The position numbers and the translations under genes are program-made. The notes beneath the pieces were generated by a model that saw only the letters and a list, made by a program, of their open reading frames with translations, made no database searches and had not been told where the DNA came from. A stretch of DNA of 64,000 bases from positions 6,697,533 to 6,761,532 of the forward strand of contig NZ_KB913037.1 in assembly GCF_000384295.1 (NCBI RefSeq), given 5' to 3'. This document shows positions 54,743-62,836 of the stretch, piece by piece. The first letter of the stretch is position 1. Every line of letters starts with the position of its first letter. The DNA comes from Amycolatopsis balhimycina FH 1894 (GTDB lineage: Bacteria; Actinomycetota; Actinomycetes; Mycobacteriales; Pseudonocardiaceae).

Positions 54743-55621
54743 TCATCCGTGTGGGACCTCCGGATCTCCGAGGAAGGAGTCGAGGACCGCCAGGAGTCGC
54801 TTGGGCTGCTCTTCGGGTACGAAGTGACCGCTGCCGGCGATCACGATGGGAGTGAGGTCCATGGCGACCGGTTTCAGCGCGTCGGCCAGTCTTGTGCCGG
54901 CATTGTGCTCGCCACCGACAGCCAGGACCGGCATCGATAGGATCCCGCCTGCGTCTCCCCAGCTGCGGTTGGCCTGCCCGTCTGCAAGTAAAGTGCGGTA
55001 GTGCGCGAAGCCGGCGGTGAGGCTTGCACGCCCGCGGTATGCCGCGGTGGCGGCGTCAACGCTCTCGTCGTTGGAAGGTGCCTTTGAAAGGTGATCGAAC
55101 CACCACTTGAAAAAGTTCCGCTCGCGGCCGTCGAGAAGCATTTCTGGAACGTCGGGCGTCATGAAGAGCCCGAAGTGGAACTTTCCTCCGTGGGCGACGT
55201 CCATCGCTTGTTCCAGGCCGTAGCCCGGAATCGCCAAGTCGATGAGCACCAGCCGGGCGACGCGTTCAGGATGCAGCCGGGCAAAACTGAAGGCCACCAT
55301 GCCGCCGATGTCGTGTCCTATGAGTCGCACTGGCGTCGAGATGTCCAGGCGTTCCAGCAACTGCCTCATGTCTTCGGCTTGGTCGTCTTTGGCGTAACCG
55401 CTGGTGGCGCGTGCGGAGTCACCGGTCCCCCGCAAGTCGGGAGCGATTACCTTCCAACCGCGCGCGGCGAGGGGGCCCATGACCTTGTTCCACGCGTCGG
55501 CGGTTTGGGGCCAGCCGTGCAGGAGCAGCACAGGTTTCCCGGTGCCGCCGACGGCGACGGCGATGCGGGCGCCGTTGACGACGACTGAGTGTTTCGTGAA
55601 TTGCTCCGGCAGATGTTGCAC
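54743..55621 (-). CDS. Alpha/beta hydrolase, epoxide-hydrolase/dehalogenase type
   Basis: A 292-residue cytoplasmic enzyme: LLLHGWPQTADAW (oxyanion), PDLRGTGDSARA, the nucleophile elbow LIGHDIGGMVA with Asp instead of Ser, and GSGHFVPEEQP (His). The Asp nucleophile is typical of epoxide hydrolases and haloalkane dehalogenases. It resembles the secreted protein at 16596-17618. It follows the cupin gene by 24 bases in the same direction. Confidence 0.9.
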   Translation of the reverse strand: MQHLPEQFTKHSVVVNGARIAVAVGGTGKPVLLLHGWPQTADAWNKVMGPLAARGWKVIAPDLRGTGDSARATSGYAKDDQAEDMRQLLERLDISTPVRLIGHDIGGMVAFSFARLHPERVARLVLIDLAIPGYGLEQAMDVAHGGKFHFGLFMTPDVPEMLLDGRERNFFKWWFDHLSKAPSNDESVDAATAAYRGRASLTAGFAHYRTLLADGQANRSWGDAGGILSMPVLAVGGEHNAGTRLADALKPVAMDLTPIVIAGSGHFVPEEQPKRLLAVLDSFLGDPEVPHG

Positions 55622-55644
55622 GAGAGTGTCCGATCCTGGATGGG

Positions 55645-56177
55645 TCAGTCTTCAGGGGGAAGGTTCTCGATGCGGTGGCGGCGTGCTGCCGGCGCCAGTT
55701 CGGCGACTCGCCGTTGCACTTCCTCGCGGGTGAATGTCGGTGCCGGGGTGGTTCGGCTCGGTAGCGGGTCGCCGAATGCCGCGAAGTACTGCTCGAGGCC
55801 GGGAGGGCTGACCATGCACAGCAGACGAGCATCCTGCGTCGACTGGTTGGTGAAGTGGTGCGGCGCCCGGGCGGGGATGTTCACCGTCATTCCCGCGCTG
55901 ACGACCGATTCTCCCCGCGGAAGGTGAAGACGACCTCGCCCTCGAGAACGTGGAACATCTCTTCGAAGTCGTGCCGGTGCAGTGGCGGCCCGCCGCCGGG
56001 CGGTATCAGCATGTCCATCAGGGCGTACCGGCCTGCGGTGTCCTGCGCGGTCACCAGCACGGTGTAGTTGCCGTCGACGACACCCAGATGCTCCAGGCCG
56101 GGATCGTCCGGGTGAACGATCGTCAGCCGCCGGCTCGGGTCGTCGGGTGCGACCGGAGGACCCCAATCGTCACTCAT
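55645..56177 (-). pseudogene. Cupin-domain protein with one-base frameshift
   Basis: From ATG 56177 the frame gives the cupin metal motif PPLHRHDFEEMFHVLEGE and VVFTFRGEN, then meets a stop. One base away, SVVSAGMTVNIPARAPHHFT and NQSTQDARLLCMVSPPGLEQ complete the barrel to 55645. The shift lies in a GGGG run near 55920; one extra G restores a 177-residue protein. It may therefore be a sequencing error or a very young mutation. It heads the hydrolase operon. Confidence 0.8.
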
Positions 56178-56235
56178 AGATCTACTCCAGTTCCATGATC
56201 AAATTCTGGTGCTGCATCTATGTGACCACAAGATG

Positions 56236-56250
56236 TGGACGCGGCGTCCA
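56236..56250. promoter_or_regulatory. Operator palindrome between the hydrolase operon and tetR
   Basis: TGGACGCGGCGTCCA has perfect 7-bp arms around one base, 26 bases before the TetR gene and 59 bases from the divergent cupin start. Confidence 0.75.
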
Positions 56251-56275
56251 TAAAAGTACGTGCGATAATGATCTC

Positions 56276-56953
56276 ATGTCAAGCGGCGACCTCGGCAGGG
56301 ATACGGATAACCCTCGCCGTCCCGGCGCAACGCCTGCCGGCCCAGGTCCCACGCTGCCGGACGCAGTGCGGCGGGGCCGTGGACGCCGCCCAGCGCAGCA
56401 GGTACGCACAGACATCCTCGACGCGGCCGGACGCCTGCTGCTCGCCGAGGGCATGGCCGCCTTCACCATCGAGCGGGTCGCCGCGATAGCCGGAACCAGC
56501 AAAATGACCATCTACAAGTGGTGGCCGTCCAAAGGAGCGCTCGCCTTGGAGGGCTACGCGTCGAAGGTCGACGACATGCTCGCCGTTCCGGACACCGGCG
56601 ACATCGAGGCCGACCTCACGACACAGCTTTTGACCTATGTGCGCTTGCTTCGTGACACCCCCGCCGGGAGAGTAGTCGCCGAGTTGATCGGCGAGGCGCA
56701 GACAGACCCTGAGCTGGTCAAAGCGTTCCGTCGGGTCTATGCCGACCCGCGCCGCGCTGTGGGCCGCGCCGCACTGCAGACGGCTCAGCGCCGAGGTCAG
56801 GTTCGCGCCGACGTCAACCTCGACACATTGATGGAACAACTGTGGGGCGCATGCCTGTACCGGTTGATGGCCCGGGCCGACTTGCTCACCGACGACTTTG
56901 CCCGTGACTTGGTCCGCAACGTGATGGGCGGCGTCCGGTGCGACCGATCGTAA
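56276..56953 (+). CDS. TetR/AcrR-family repressor
   Basis: A 225-residue regulator with a 40-residue Pro/Gly/Arg-rich N-terminal extension, then the helix-turn-helix (ILDAAGRLLLAEGMAAFTIE, GTSKMTIYKWWPSKGALAL) and a TetR_C domain (RLLRDTPAGRVVAELIGEAQ). ATG 56276 is preferred to longer frames that cross the operator. It is divergent from the cupin/hydrolase operon and should control it through the palindrome at 56236-56250. Confidence 0.92.
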   Translation: MSSGDLGRDTDNPRRPGATPAGPGPTLPDAVRRGRGRRPAQQVRTDILDAAGRLLLAEGMAAFTIERVAAIAGTSKMTIYKWWPSKGALALEGYASKVDDMLAVPDTGDIEADLTTQLLTYVRLLRDTPAGRVVAELIGEAQTDPELVKAFRRVYADPRRAVGRAALQTAQRRGQVRADVNLDTLMEQLWGACLYRLMARADLLTDDFARDLVRNVMGGVRCDRS

Positions 56954-57000
56954 AGCAACGACGGGGGTGGGATCGTCAGCCATAAGTTTGGCGTTCTCGG

Positions 57001-57330
57001 ATGCGCGGGCGATGGTCGAGGGACCGGCGGGTGCTGCGCCCGGCGATCGACGGCGGTGGCGGTAAGGCGGGGGTGCGGCTGTATGCGGTCCAGCCCGGGT
57101 TGACATTCCACGGCTTGCGGCACAGTCACAAGACGTGGCTGATCGCCGGGGAGCGCCGGAGATCGCACAGGCCCGCCGGCTGGGGCATCACCTGCCGAAC
57201 CGGGTAGTGGAGGTCTACTCGCATGTGGCGCCGGAGGTGGAGACGCGGTTGCTGGCCGATCTACAGCGCCGTTGGCAGAAGGCCACCCGCAGCCCATACC
57301 CGAAGGGGCCGAAGCTGACATCGGCAGTTA
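57001..57330 (+). pseudogene. Tyrosine integrase, C-terminal remnant with frameshift
   Basis: The catalytic end of a phage-type integrase: LTFHGLRHSHKTWLI (Arg/His box), then in another frame APEIAQARRLGHHLPNRVVE and VYSHVAPEVETRLLADLQRR, where the Tyr in EVYSH is the nucleophile. The N-terminal arm and core are absent. It ends about 150 bases from the 3' end of tRNA-Ala, exactly where tRNA-specific integrases lie. Confidence 0.85.
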
Positions 57331-57434
57331 AGAGCCGACCGCGGACGGGCCCGCCGGCCAAACGCGTTCGAGCAGATGTGGGTGCCCCTATCACCGCTGG
57401 CGGGATCACTCAAGATCGATCCCGGATACGAAGA

Positions 57435-57474
57435 AACCCCTCCGAGCTGCCGGAACGGCGTGATCGAAGGGGTT
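57435..57474 (-). terminator. Terminator of tRNA-Ala
   Basis: AACCCCTCCG (57435-57444) pairs with CGAAGGGGTT (57465-57474), just beyond the tRNA 3' end on the minus strand. A homologous copy lies at about 21209-21248. Confidence 0.7.
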
Positions 57475-57485
57475 CTGCGAGAGAG

Positions 57486-57558
57486 TGGAGCTAAGGGGAC
57501 TCGAACCCCTGACCCCCTCACTGCCAGTGAGGTGCGCTACCAGCTGCGCCATAGCCCC
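57486..57558 (-). tRNA. tRNA-Ala (anticodon GGC)
   Basis: A complete 73-base cloverleaf on the minus strand: acceptor GGGGCTA/TAGCTCC, D-arm with AGCTGGTA, anticodon arm CCTCA-CTGGCAG-TGAGG, and T-arm AGGGG-TTCGAGT-CCCCT. CCA is not encoded. Its 3' part serves as an integration target, with truncated copies at 21257 and 14175. Confidence 0.97.
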
Positions 57559-57610
57559 GAGGCGAAGTGGAACTCCGCATCTCGTGTGTCCATACATTAC
57601 ACCCCGCCAA

Positions 57611-57631
57611 GACCCCCTTCGCGCGGGGGTC
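57611..57631. terminator. Hairpin
   Basis: GACCCCC and GGGGGTC form a 7-bp stem with a 7-base loop upstream of the tRNA; its direction is unclear. Confidence 0.4.
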
Positions 57632-57809
57632 CCCACGGCAACGCAGAGTCCGTGACCTGCATGTTTATGCCTTATTTTTAGCCGTGTATTGACCCGTGAT
57701 GTGGCCGCCGTTACATTTTGCGCGGTTGTGACACCGAGGTCTCCGCCCGTTACGCCGCGTCTACCCCCAGGCCGGGCACGCCTCTGCTCGATGAACGCCG
57801 CGGACGCGG

Positions 57810-58113
57810 CGGAGGAGGTTTCGCACAATGGCAGGCGGTCGACGAGGGGAACGGCCGCTACCACTTCGCCAGCCGCAACAGCGGGAAGTGCCCGGTGCCT
57901 CCGCCGCCGATTCCGTGCAACTCCAGCAGTACGCCTGCAACGGCACCGCCGCCCAGTCCTTCCTGCTGACGCCCGTGACGACGAGCGGGCCCGACTCCGG
58001 CCCGAACGTGGTGATCCCATGCCGGCCAGGGCACGATCACGCACGTGATCACCACCGCCGGCGCGACGACCCCGTCCGGGACCAAGCCGGTCAACCTGGT
58101 GAGTTACCCCTGA
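57810..58113 (+). pseudogene. Ricin-type lectin-domain protein remnant
   Basis: FAQWQAVDEGNGRYHFASRN and SGKC in one frame are followed, in another, by GASAADSVQLQQYACNGTAA and QSFLL: a beta-trefoil repeat with the QxW-type motif broken by a shift. The end SGTKPVNLVSYP reaches a stop at 58113. The catalytic part, if any, is gone. Bases 57632-57809 hold nothing identifiable. Confidence 0.65.
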
Positions 58114-58117
58114 GCAA

Positions 58118-58155
58118 CCGGCGTGCGCCGTGGTGGCGGCCACGGCGCACGCCGG
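58118..58155 (+). terminator. Strong terminator
   Basis: CCGGCGTGCGCCGTGG (58118-58133) and CCACGGCGCACGCCGG (58140-58155) form a perfect 16-bp stem with a 6-base loop, followed by TCCTTTGT. Confidence 0.85.
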
Positions 58156-58246
58156 TCCTTTGTGGATACGCCCGAACGGGGGGTTCGGGAAGCCAACCGG
58201 GGGTAGCCGCCGCGATACTGGGTGTCCCGACACCGAGGAGCGACTC

Positions 58247-58816
58247 ATGACCTCCTTCGCAGCGTTCTCCGTCGTCGAACCCCGCAAAGCGGCGCCGCTG
58301 GTGGCCGTCCGCGGCGGGTTCGCCGTGCTCTTCGGCCTCTTCGCGCTGATCTGGCCCGGCGCCACCGTGCTCGTCCTCGCGATCCTGTACGGCGTGTACG
58401 CGATCGTCGACGGCATCGGCGGCCTGATGCAGGCCTTCCGCCCGGGCGACGCCGGACACCGCGCGGCCTACGGCATCCTCGGCGCGCTCGGCATCGTCGC
58501 CGGCGTCCTGGTGCTGGTCTGGCCGGGGATCACGGTGCTCCTGCTGGCCCTGCTGGTCGGCCTGTGGGCGATCGTCACGGGGATCGCCGAGATCGCCGCG
58601 GCGATCCGGCTGCGCAAGCAGATCCAGGGCGAGGCGTTCCTCATCGCGGCCGGCGCGATCTCGGTGCTCGCGGGCATCCTCATCGTGATCAACCCGATCG
58701 CCGGCGCGTACGGCATCGCGCTGCTCGTCGGGATCTACGCGCTGCTCTACGGGATCGTGCTGCTGGTGCTGGCCTTCCGGCTCCGCAAACTGGCGGACAC
58801 CACGCCCGCCGCGTGA
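58247..58816 (+). CDS. HdeD/DUF308-family membrane protein
   Basis: A 189-residue protein of six transmembrane helices in three similar pairs: [40 protein letters not shown] and [20 protein letters not shown], each with the xxPG/NP turn typical of HdeD proteins. GAGGAG precedes ATG 58247. It may be linked to acid or envelope stress, but its job in actinobacteria is not established. Another family member is at 11098-11679. Confidence 0.9.
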   Translation: MTSFAAFSVVEPRKAAPLVAVRGGFAVLFGLFALIWPGATVLVLAILYGVYAIVDGIGGLMQAFRPGDAGHRAAYGILGALGIVAGVLVLVWPGITVLLLALLVGLWAIVTGIAEIAAAIRLRKQIQGEAFLIAAGAISVLAGILIVINPIAGAYGIALLVGIYALLYGIVLLVLAFRLRKLADTTPAA

Positions 58817-58829
58817 GTACCGTGCGGGG

Positions 58830-59756
58830 GTGTCGACCCGCGAACTGGTGGTGCTGGGCACCGCGAGCCAGGTGCCCACACGCCACCGCAACCAGAACGG
58901 CTACCTCCTCCGCTGGGACGGCGAGGGGATCCTCTTCGACCCCGGCGAAGGCACGCAACGGCAGATGCTGCGGGCCGGCGTCGCCGCCACGGACATCACG
59001 CGGATCTGCGTCACGCACTTCCACGGCGACCACAGCCTCGGCCTGCCCGGGGTGATCCAGCGGCTGTCGCTGGACAAGGTGGCGCACCCGGTCCACGCCC
59101 ACTTCCCGGCGTCCGGCGCGCACTACTTCGAGCGGATGCGGCACGCGACATCGTTCTACGAGCAGGCGGACCTGCGGGAACACCCGATCGCCGAGGACGG
59201 CCCGATCGTCACCGGGAAGGTGGCTCTCGAAGCGCGGCGGCTGAGTCACCCGGTCGAAGCGTTCGGCTACCGCCTGGTCGAGCCGGACGGCCGGACCATG
59301 CTGCCCGAGCGGCTCCGCGAACGCGGCATCACCGGGCCGGACGTCGGCCGGTTGCAGCGCGCGGGCCGCCTCGGGGACACCAGCCTCGAGGACGTCAGCG
59401 AGCTGCGGCGCGGCCAGCGGTTCGCGTTCGTGATGGACACCCGGCTGTGCGACGCGGTGTACGCCCTCAGCGAAAACGCCGACATGCTCGTGATCGAGGC
59501 GACGTTCCTCGCCGAGGACACCCGGCTCGCCGAGGACTTCGGTCACCTGACCGCGCGGCAGGCCGCGCGTGTCGCCGCGGAAAGCGGTGTCCGGCAGCTC
59601 GTGCTGACCCACTTCTCGCAGCGCTACCCCGATCCCGCGCGGTTCCTGGAGGAGGCGAAAGCCGAATTCGACGGGGAGATCGTGGTGGCCGAGGACCTGG
59701 AGCGGGTCCAGGTGCCGAAAAGGCGTTCCTCCCCGGCGGGGCACCGGGCGCCGTAG
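58830..59756 (+). CDS. rnz: Ribonuclease Z
   Basis: A 308-residue metallo-beta-lactamase-fold endonuclease that trims tRNA 3' trailers. It has the zinc motif [13 protein letters not shown], the N-terminal strand [30 protein letters not shown], the Asp in [13 protein letters not shown] and the final His in LTHFSQRY. It starts at GTG 58830. The length matches bacterial RNase Z/BN. It is 13 bases after the DUF308 gene and may be co-transcribed with it. Confidence 0.93.
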   Translation: MSTRELVVLGTASQVPTRHRNQNGYLLRWDGEGILFDPGEGTQRQMLRAGVAATDITRICVTHFHGDHSLGLPGVIQRLSLDKVAHPVHAHFPASGAHYFERMRHATSFYEQADLREHPIAEDGPIVTGKVALEARRLSHPVEAFGYRLVEPDGRTMLPERLRERGITGPDVGRLQRAGRLGDTSLEDVSELRRGQRFAFVMDTRLCDAVYALSENADMLVIEATFLAEDTRLAEDFGHLTARQAARVAAESGVRQLVLTHFSQRYPDPARFLEEAKAEFDGEIVVAEDLERVQVPKRRSSPAGHRAP

Positions 59757-59765
59757 GCTGCATTC

Positions 59766-61418
59766 GTGAGCCAGCCGATCCTGATGACCGTCGACGACGA
59801 TCCCGCCGTGTCCCGCTCGGTCGCCCGCGACCTGCGGCGGCGCTACGGGAAGGACTACCGCGTCATCCGCGCCGACTCCGGCGCCGACGCCCTCGACGCG
59901 CTGCGCGAGATCAAGCTGCGCGGCGACGCCGTCGCGGCGATCCTCGCCGACTACCGGATGCCGCAGATGGACGGGATCGCCTTCCTCGAGAAGGCGATGG
60001 ACCTGTTCCCGCACGCCCGCCGCGCCCTGCTGACCGCCTACGCCGACACCGACGCCGCGATCCAGGCGATCAACGTCGTCGACGTCGACCACTATTTGCT
60101 CAAGCCGTGGGACCCGCCGGAGGAGAAGCTCTACCCGGTGATCGACGCGCTGGTCGAGACGTGGAAAGCCGTCGGCGACAAGCCGGTCGAAGAGGTCAAG
60201 CTCATCGGCCACCGGTACAACTCGCCGTCGTTCCACCTGCGCGACTTCCTCGCCCGCAACGCGGTTCCGTACCGCTGGTACTCCGTCGACGACGACGAAG
60301 GCGCTCGGATCCTGCAGGCCGCGGAGGCCACGGAAAAGGACATCCCGGTGGTCGTCACCCCGGACGGGACCGTCCTCAAGCAGCCGACCGGCGGCGAGAT
60401 CGCCGACGCGGTCGGCTTGTCGACCCGCCCGGCGCAGGAGTTCTACGACCTCGTCGTGATCGGCGGCGGACCCGCCGGCCTCGGCGCCGCGGTGTACGGC
60501 GCGTCCGAAGGCCTGCGCACGGTGCTCGTCGAGAAAAAGGCCACCGGCGGGCAGGCCGGCACGAGTTCGCGCATCGAGAACTACCTCGGTTTCCCGGACG
60601 GCGTTTCCGGCGCGCAGCTGACCGACCGGGCGCGGCGCCAGGCGCAGAAGTTCGGCGCCGAGGTGCTGACCGCGCGCGACGTCGTCGGCCTCGAGGCCCG
60701 CGGCTCGTCGCGGGTGATCACCTTCGGCGACGGCAGCGAGATCGCCGCGCACTCGGTGATCCTCGCCAGCGGTGTCAACTACCGCGCCCTGGACGCCGAG
60801 GGCATCGAGGAGCTGAGCGGCCGCGGCGTCTACTACGGCTCGGCCGCGACCGAGGCGCCCGAGTGCAAGGGCGAGCACGTCTACATCGTCGGCGGCGCCA
60901 ACTCCGCCGGGCAGGCCGCGGTGTTCTTCTCCCGGCACGCCAGCGACGTGACGATCCTGGTGCGCGGCGCGTCCCTGGAGACGTCGATGTCGCACTACCT
61001 GATCGAGCAGATCGCCGGCATCGAGAACATCCACGTCCGCACGCACACCACGGTCAAGCAGGTCCACGGTGACGGCCACCTCGAGCGGATCACGCTGTGC
61101 GAGAACGGCGTCACCGAGACGGTCGAGAGCGGGCACCTGTTCATCTTCATCGGCGCCGCCCCGCGCACCGACTGGCTCGGCGAGGACATCCACCGCGACG
61201 AGCACGGCTTCGTGTGCACCGGCCCCGACCTGCTGTCGGCCGGGCAGCGGCCGGCCAGGTGGCCGCTCGACCGTGATCCGCACTACCTCGAGTCGTCGAT
61301 CCCCGGCGTGTTCGTGGCCGGTGACGTGCGGTCCCAGTCGGTCAAGCGGGTGGCGTCCGCGGTCGGCGAGGGCGCGATGGCCGTGACGCTGGTACACCGG
61401 TACCTGGAGGAACAATGA
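59766..61418 (+). CDS. Receiver-domain/thioredoxin-reductase-like fusion flavoprotein
   Basis: A 550-residue fusion. Residues 1-135 form a CheY-like receiver (MTVDDD, phosphoacceptor Asp62 in ILADYRMPQMDG, LKPW with the conserved Lys). About 150-220 is a small thioredoxin-like linker (RYNSPSFHLRDFLARNAVPY). From about 230 there is an FAD/NAD(P)H domain pair (VVIGGGPAGLGAAVYGASEG, GGQAGTSSRIENYLGF, VYIVGGANSAGQAAVFFSRH, GVFVAGDVRSQSVKRVASAV). The CxxC of true thioredoxin reductases is replaced by GSAAT, so it cannot reduce thioredoxin in the usual way. It overlaps the kinase gene, its probable phosphodonor. Confidence 0.93.
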   Translation: MSQPILMTVDDDPAVSRSVARDLRRRYGKDYRVIRADSGADALDALREIKLRGDAVAAILADYRMPQMDGIAFLEKAMDLFPHARRALLTAYADTDAAIQAINVVDVDHYLLKPWDPPEEKLYPVIDALVETWKAVGDKPVEEVKLIGHRYNSPSFHLRDFLARNAVPYRWYSVDDDEGARILQAAEATEKDIPVVVTPDGTVLKQPTGGEIADAVGLSTRPAQEFYDLVVIGGGPAGLGAAVYGASEGLRTVLVEKKATGGQAGTSSRIENYLGFPDGVSGAQLTDRARRQAQKFGAEVLTARDVVGLEARGSSRVITFGDGSEIAAHSVILASGVNYRALDAEGIEELSGRGVYYGSAATEAPECKGEHVYIVGGANSAGQAAVFFSRHASDVTILVRGASLETSMSHYLIEQIAGIENIHVRTHTTVKQVHGDGHLERITLCENGVTETVESGHLFIFIGAAPRTDWLGEDIHRDEHGFVCTGPDLLSAGQRPARWPLDRDPHYLESSIPGVFVAGDVRSQSVKRVASAVGEGAMAVTLVHRYLEEQ

Positions 61419-62836
61419 GCGCACTGCCGCGGGAAGAGCTTCGCGGGCTCTTCCTGTTCGAACACCTTTCCGAAGAACAGCTCGACTGGGTCGCCGGCAA
61501 CGCCGTGCTCGAGGAGTACGAAGGCGACTCGACGATCATCAGCGAGGGCGGCGAAGCGTCCTGCTTCTACGTCCTGCTGGGCGGCGCGATCCGGATGACG
61601 CGCCTGGTCAGCGGCACCGAGGTGGAGACCAACCGGTCCGACCAGCGCGGCGCCTACTTCGGCGCGACGCAGTTCTTCGTGCACCAGGAGGGCGAGCACC
61701 GGTTCGGTACGACGGTCCGGGCCCTGTCCGACGTCACGCTGCTCACGCTGCCGTCGAAGGAGTTCTCCGTCGAGTTCCGCAAGTGGTTCCCGATGGCGAC
61801 CCACCTGCTGGAAGGCATGTACCTCGGCTGGCGCAACAGCGACACCGTGATCGGCTCGCGCCGCCGCCTGCTCGCCCTCGGCGAACTCTCGGCGGGCCTG
61901 ACGCACGAGCTGAACAACCCGGCCGCGGCCGCCGTCCGGGCGACGTCCGCCCTGCGCGAACGCGTCGCCGGGATGCGGCACAAGCTCGCCTTCCTGGCGA
62001 AGAAGGACATCGAGCCGGAGCTGCTCTACCAGCTCATCGACGTCCAGGAACGCCTGGTCAAGCAGGTCGCGCAGGCGGAGAAGCTGACCGCGATGCAGCA
62101 GGCCGACCGCGAGGACGAGATCGGCGACTGGTTCGACGACCGCGGCATCGACGGCGGCTGGGACCTCGCCGACATCTACGTCCGCGCCGGGCTCACCACG
62201 TCGGACCTGGACAACGTCCTGGAGCAGGTCGGCGACACCTTCATCGAAGGCGCCGTCCGCTGGCTCGCCTACGCGCTCGAGACCGAGATGCTGATGGGTG
62301 AGATCGAGGATTCGACGACGCGCATCTCCGCGCTGGTCGGCAAGGCCAAGCAGTACTCCCAGATGGACCGGGCGCCGCACCAGTGGGTCGACGTCCACGA
62401 CGGGCTCGACTCCACGCTCGTCATGCTCGCGGGCAAGATCGGCCCCGGGATCCGCGTCGTCAAGGAGTACGACCGCACCCTGCCGAAGATCCCGGCCTAC
62501 CCGGCCGAGCTGAACCAGGTCTGGACGAACGTCATCGACAACGCCCTCGGCGCGATGAAGGGCGAGGGCACGCTGACGCTGCGCACCTGGGGCCAGAACG
62601 ATCAGGTGCGCGTCGAGATCGGCGACACCGGCCCCGGCATCCCCGAGGACATCAAGCCGCGGATCTTCGAGCCGTTCTTCACGACCAAGCCGGTCGGCGA
62701 GGGCACCGGGCTGGGCCTGGACATCTCGTGGAAGATCGTCGTCGAACGCCACCAGGGTGACCTGCGCGTCGAGTCCGAGCCGGGGAACACCCGCTTCGAG
62801 GTCTGCCTGCCGACGGTCGAGCAGGCCTCGCTCTGA
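61415..62836 (+). CDS. Histidine kinase with N-terminal cyclic-nucleotide-binding domain
   Basis: A 473-residue soluble kinase. Residues about 10-135 are a cNMP-binding beta-roll (LEEYEGDSTIISEGGEASCF, YFGATQFFVHQEGEHRFGTT). A dimerisation helix with the His in GELSAGLTHELNNPAAAAVR follows, then a long helical insert and a HATPase domain (VWTNVIDNALGAMKGEG, DTGPGIPEDIKPRIFEPFFT, GEGTGLGLDISWKIV). It overlaps the receiver-TrxR fusion (ATGA) and probably phosphorylates it. The ligand could be cAMP or another small molecule; no transmembrane segment is present. Confidence 0.92.
   Translation: MSALPREELRGLFLFEHLSEEQLDWVAGNAVLEEYEGDSTIISEGGEASCFYVLLGGAIRMTRLVSGTEVETNRSDQRGAYFGATQFFVHQEGEHRFGTTVRALSDVTLLTLPSKEFSVEFRKWFPMATHLLEGMYLGWRNSDTVIGSRRRLLALGELSAGLTHELNNPAAAAVRATSALRERVAGMRHKLAFLAKKDIEPELLYQLIDVQERLVKQVAQAEKLTAMQQADREDEIGDWFDDRGIDGGWDLADIYVRAGLTTSDLDNVLEQVGDTFIEGAVRWLAYALETEMLMGEIEDSTTRISALVGKAKQYSQMDRAPHQWVDVHDGLDSTLVMLAGKIGPGIRVVKEYDRTLPKIPAYPAELNQVWTNVIDNALGAMKGEGTLTLRTWGQNDQVRVEIGDTGPGIPEDIKPRIFEPFFTTKPVGEGTGLGLDISWKIVVERHQGDLRVESEPGNTRFEVCLPTVEQASL

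Noticed and set aside
58689..61424. A 911-codon minus-strand open frame
   Set aside because: Antisense shadow of rnz and the receiver-TrxR gene; no recognisable protein features.
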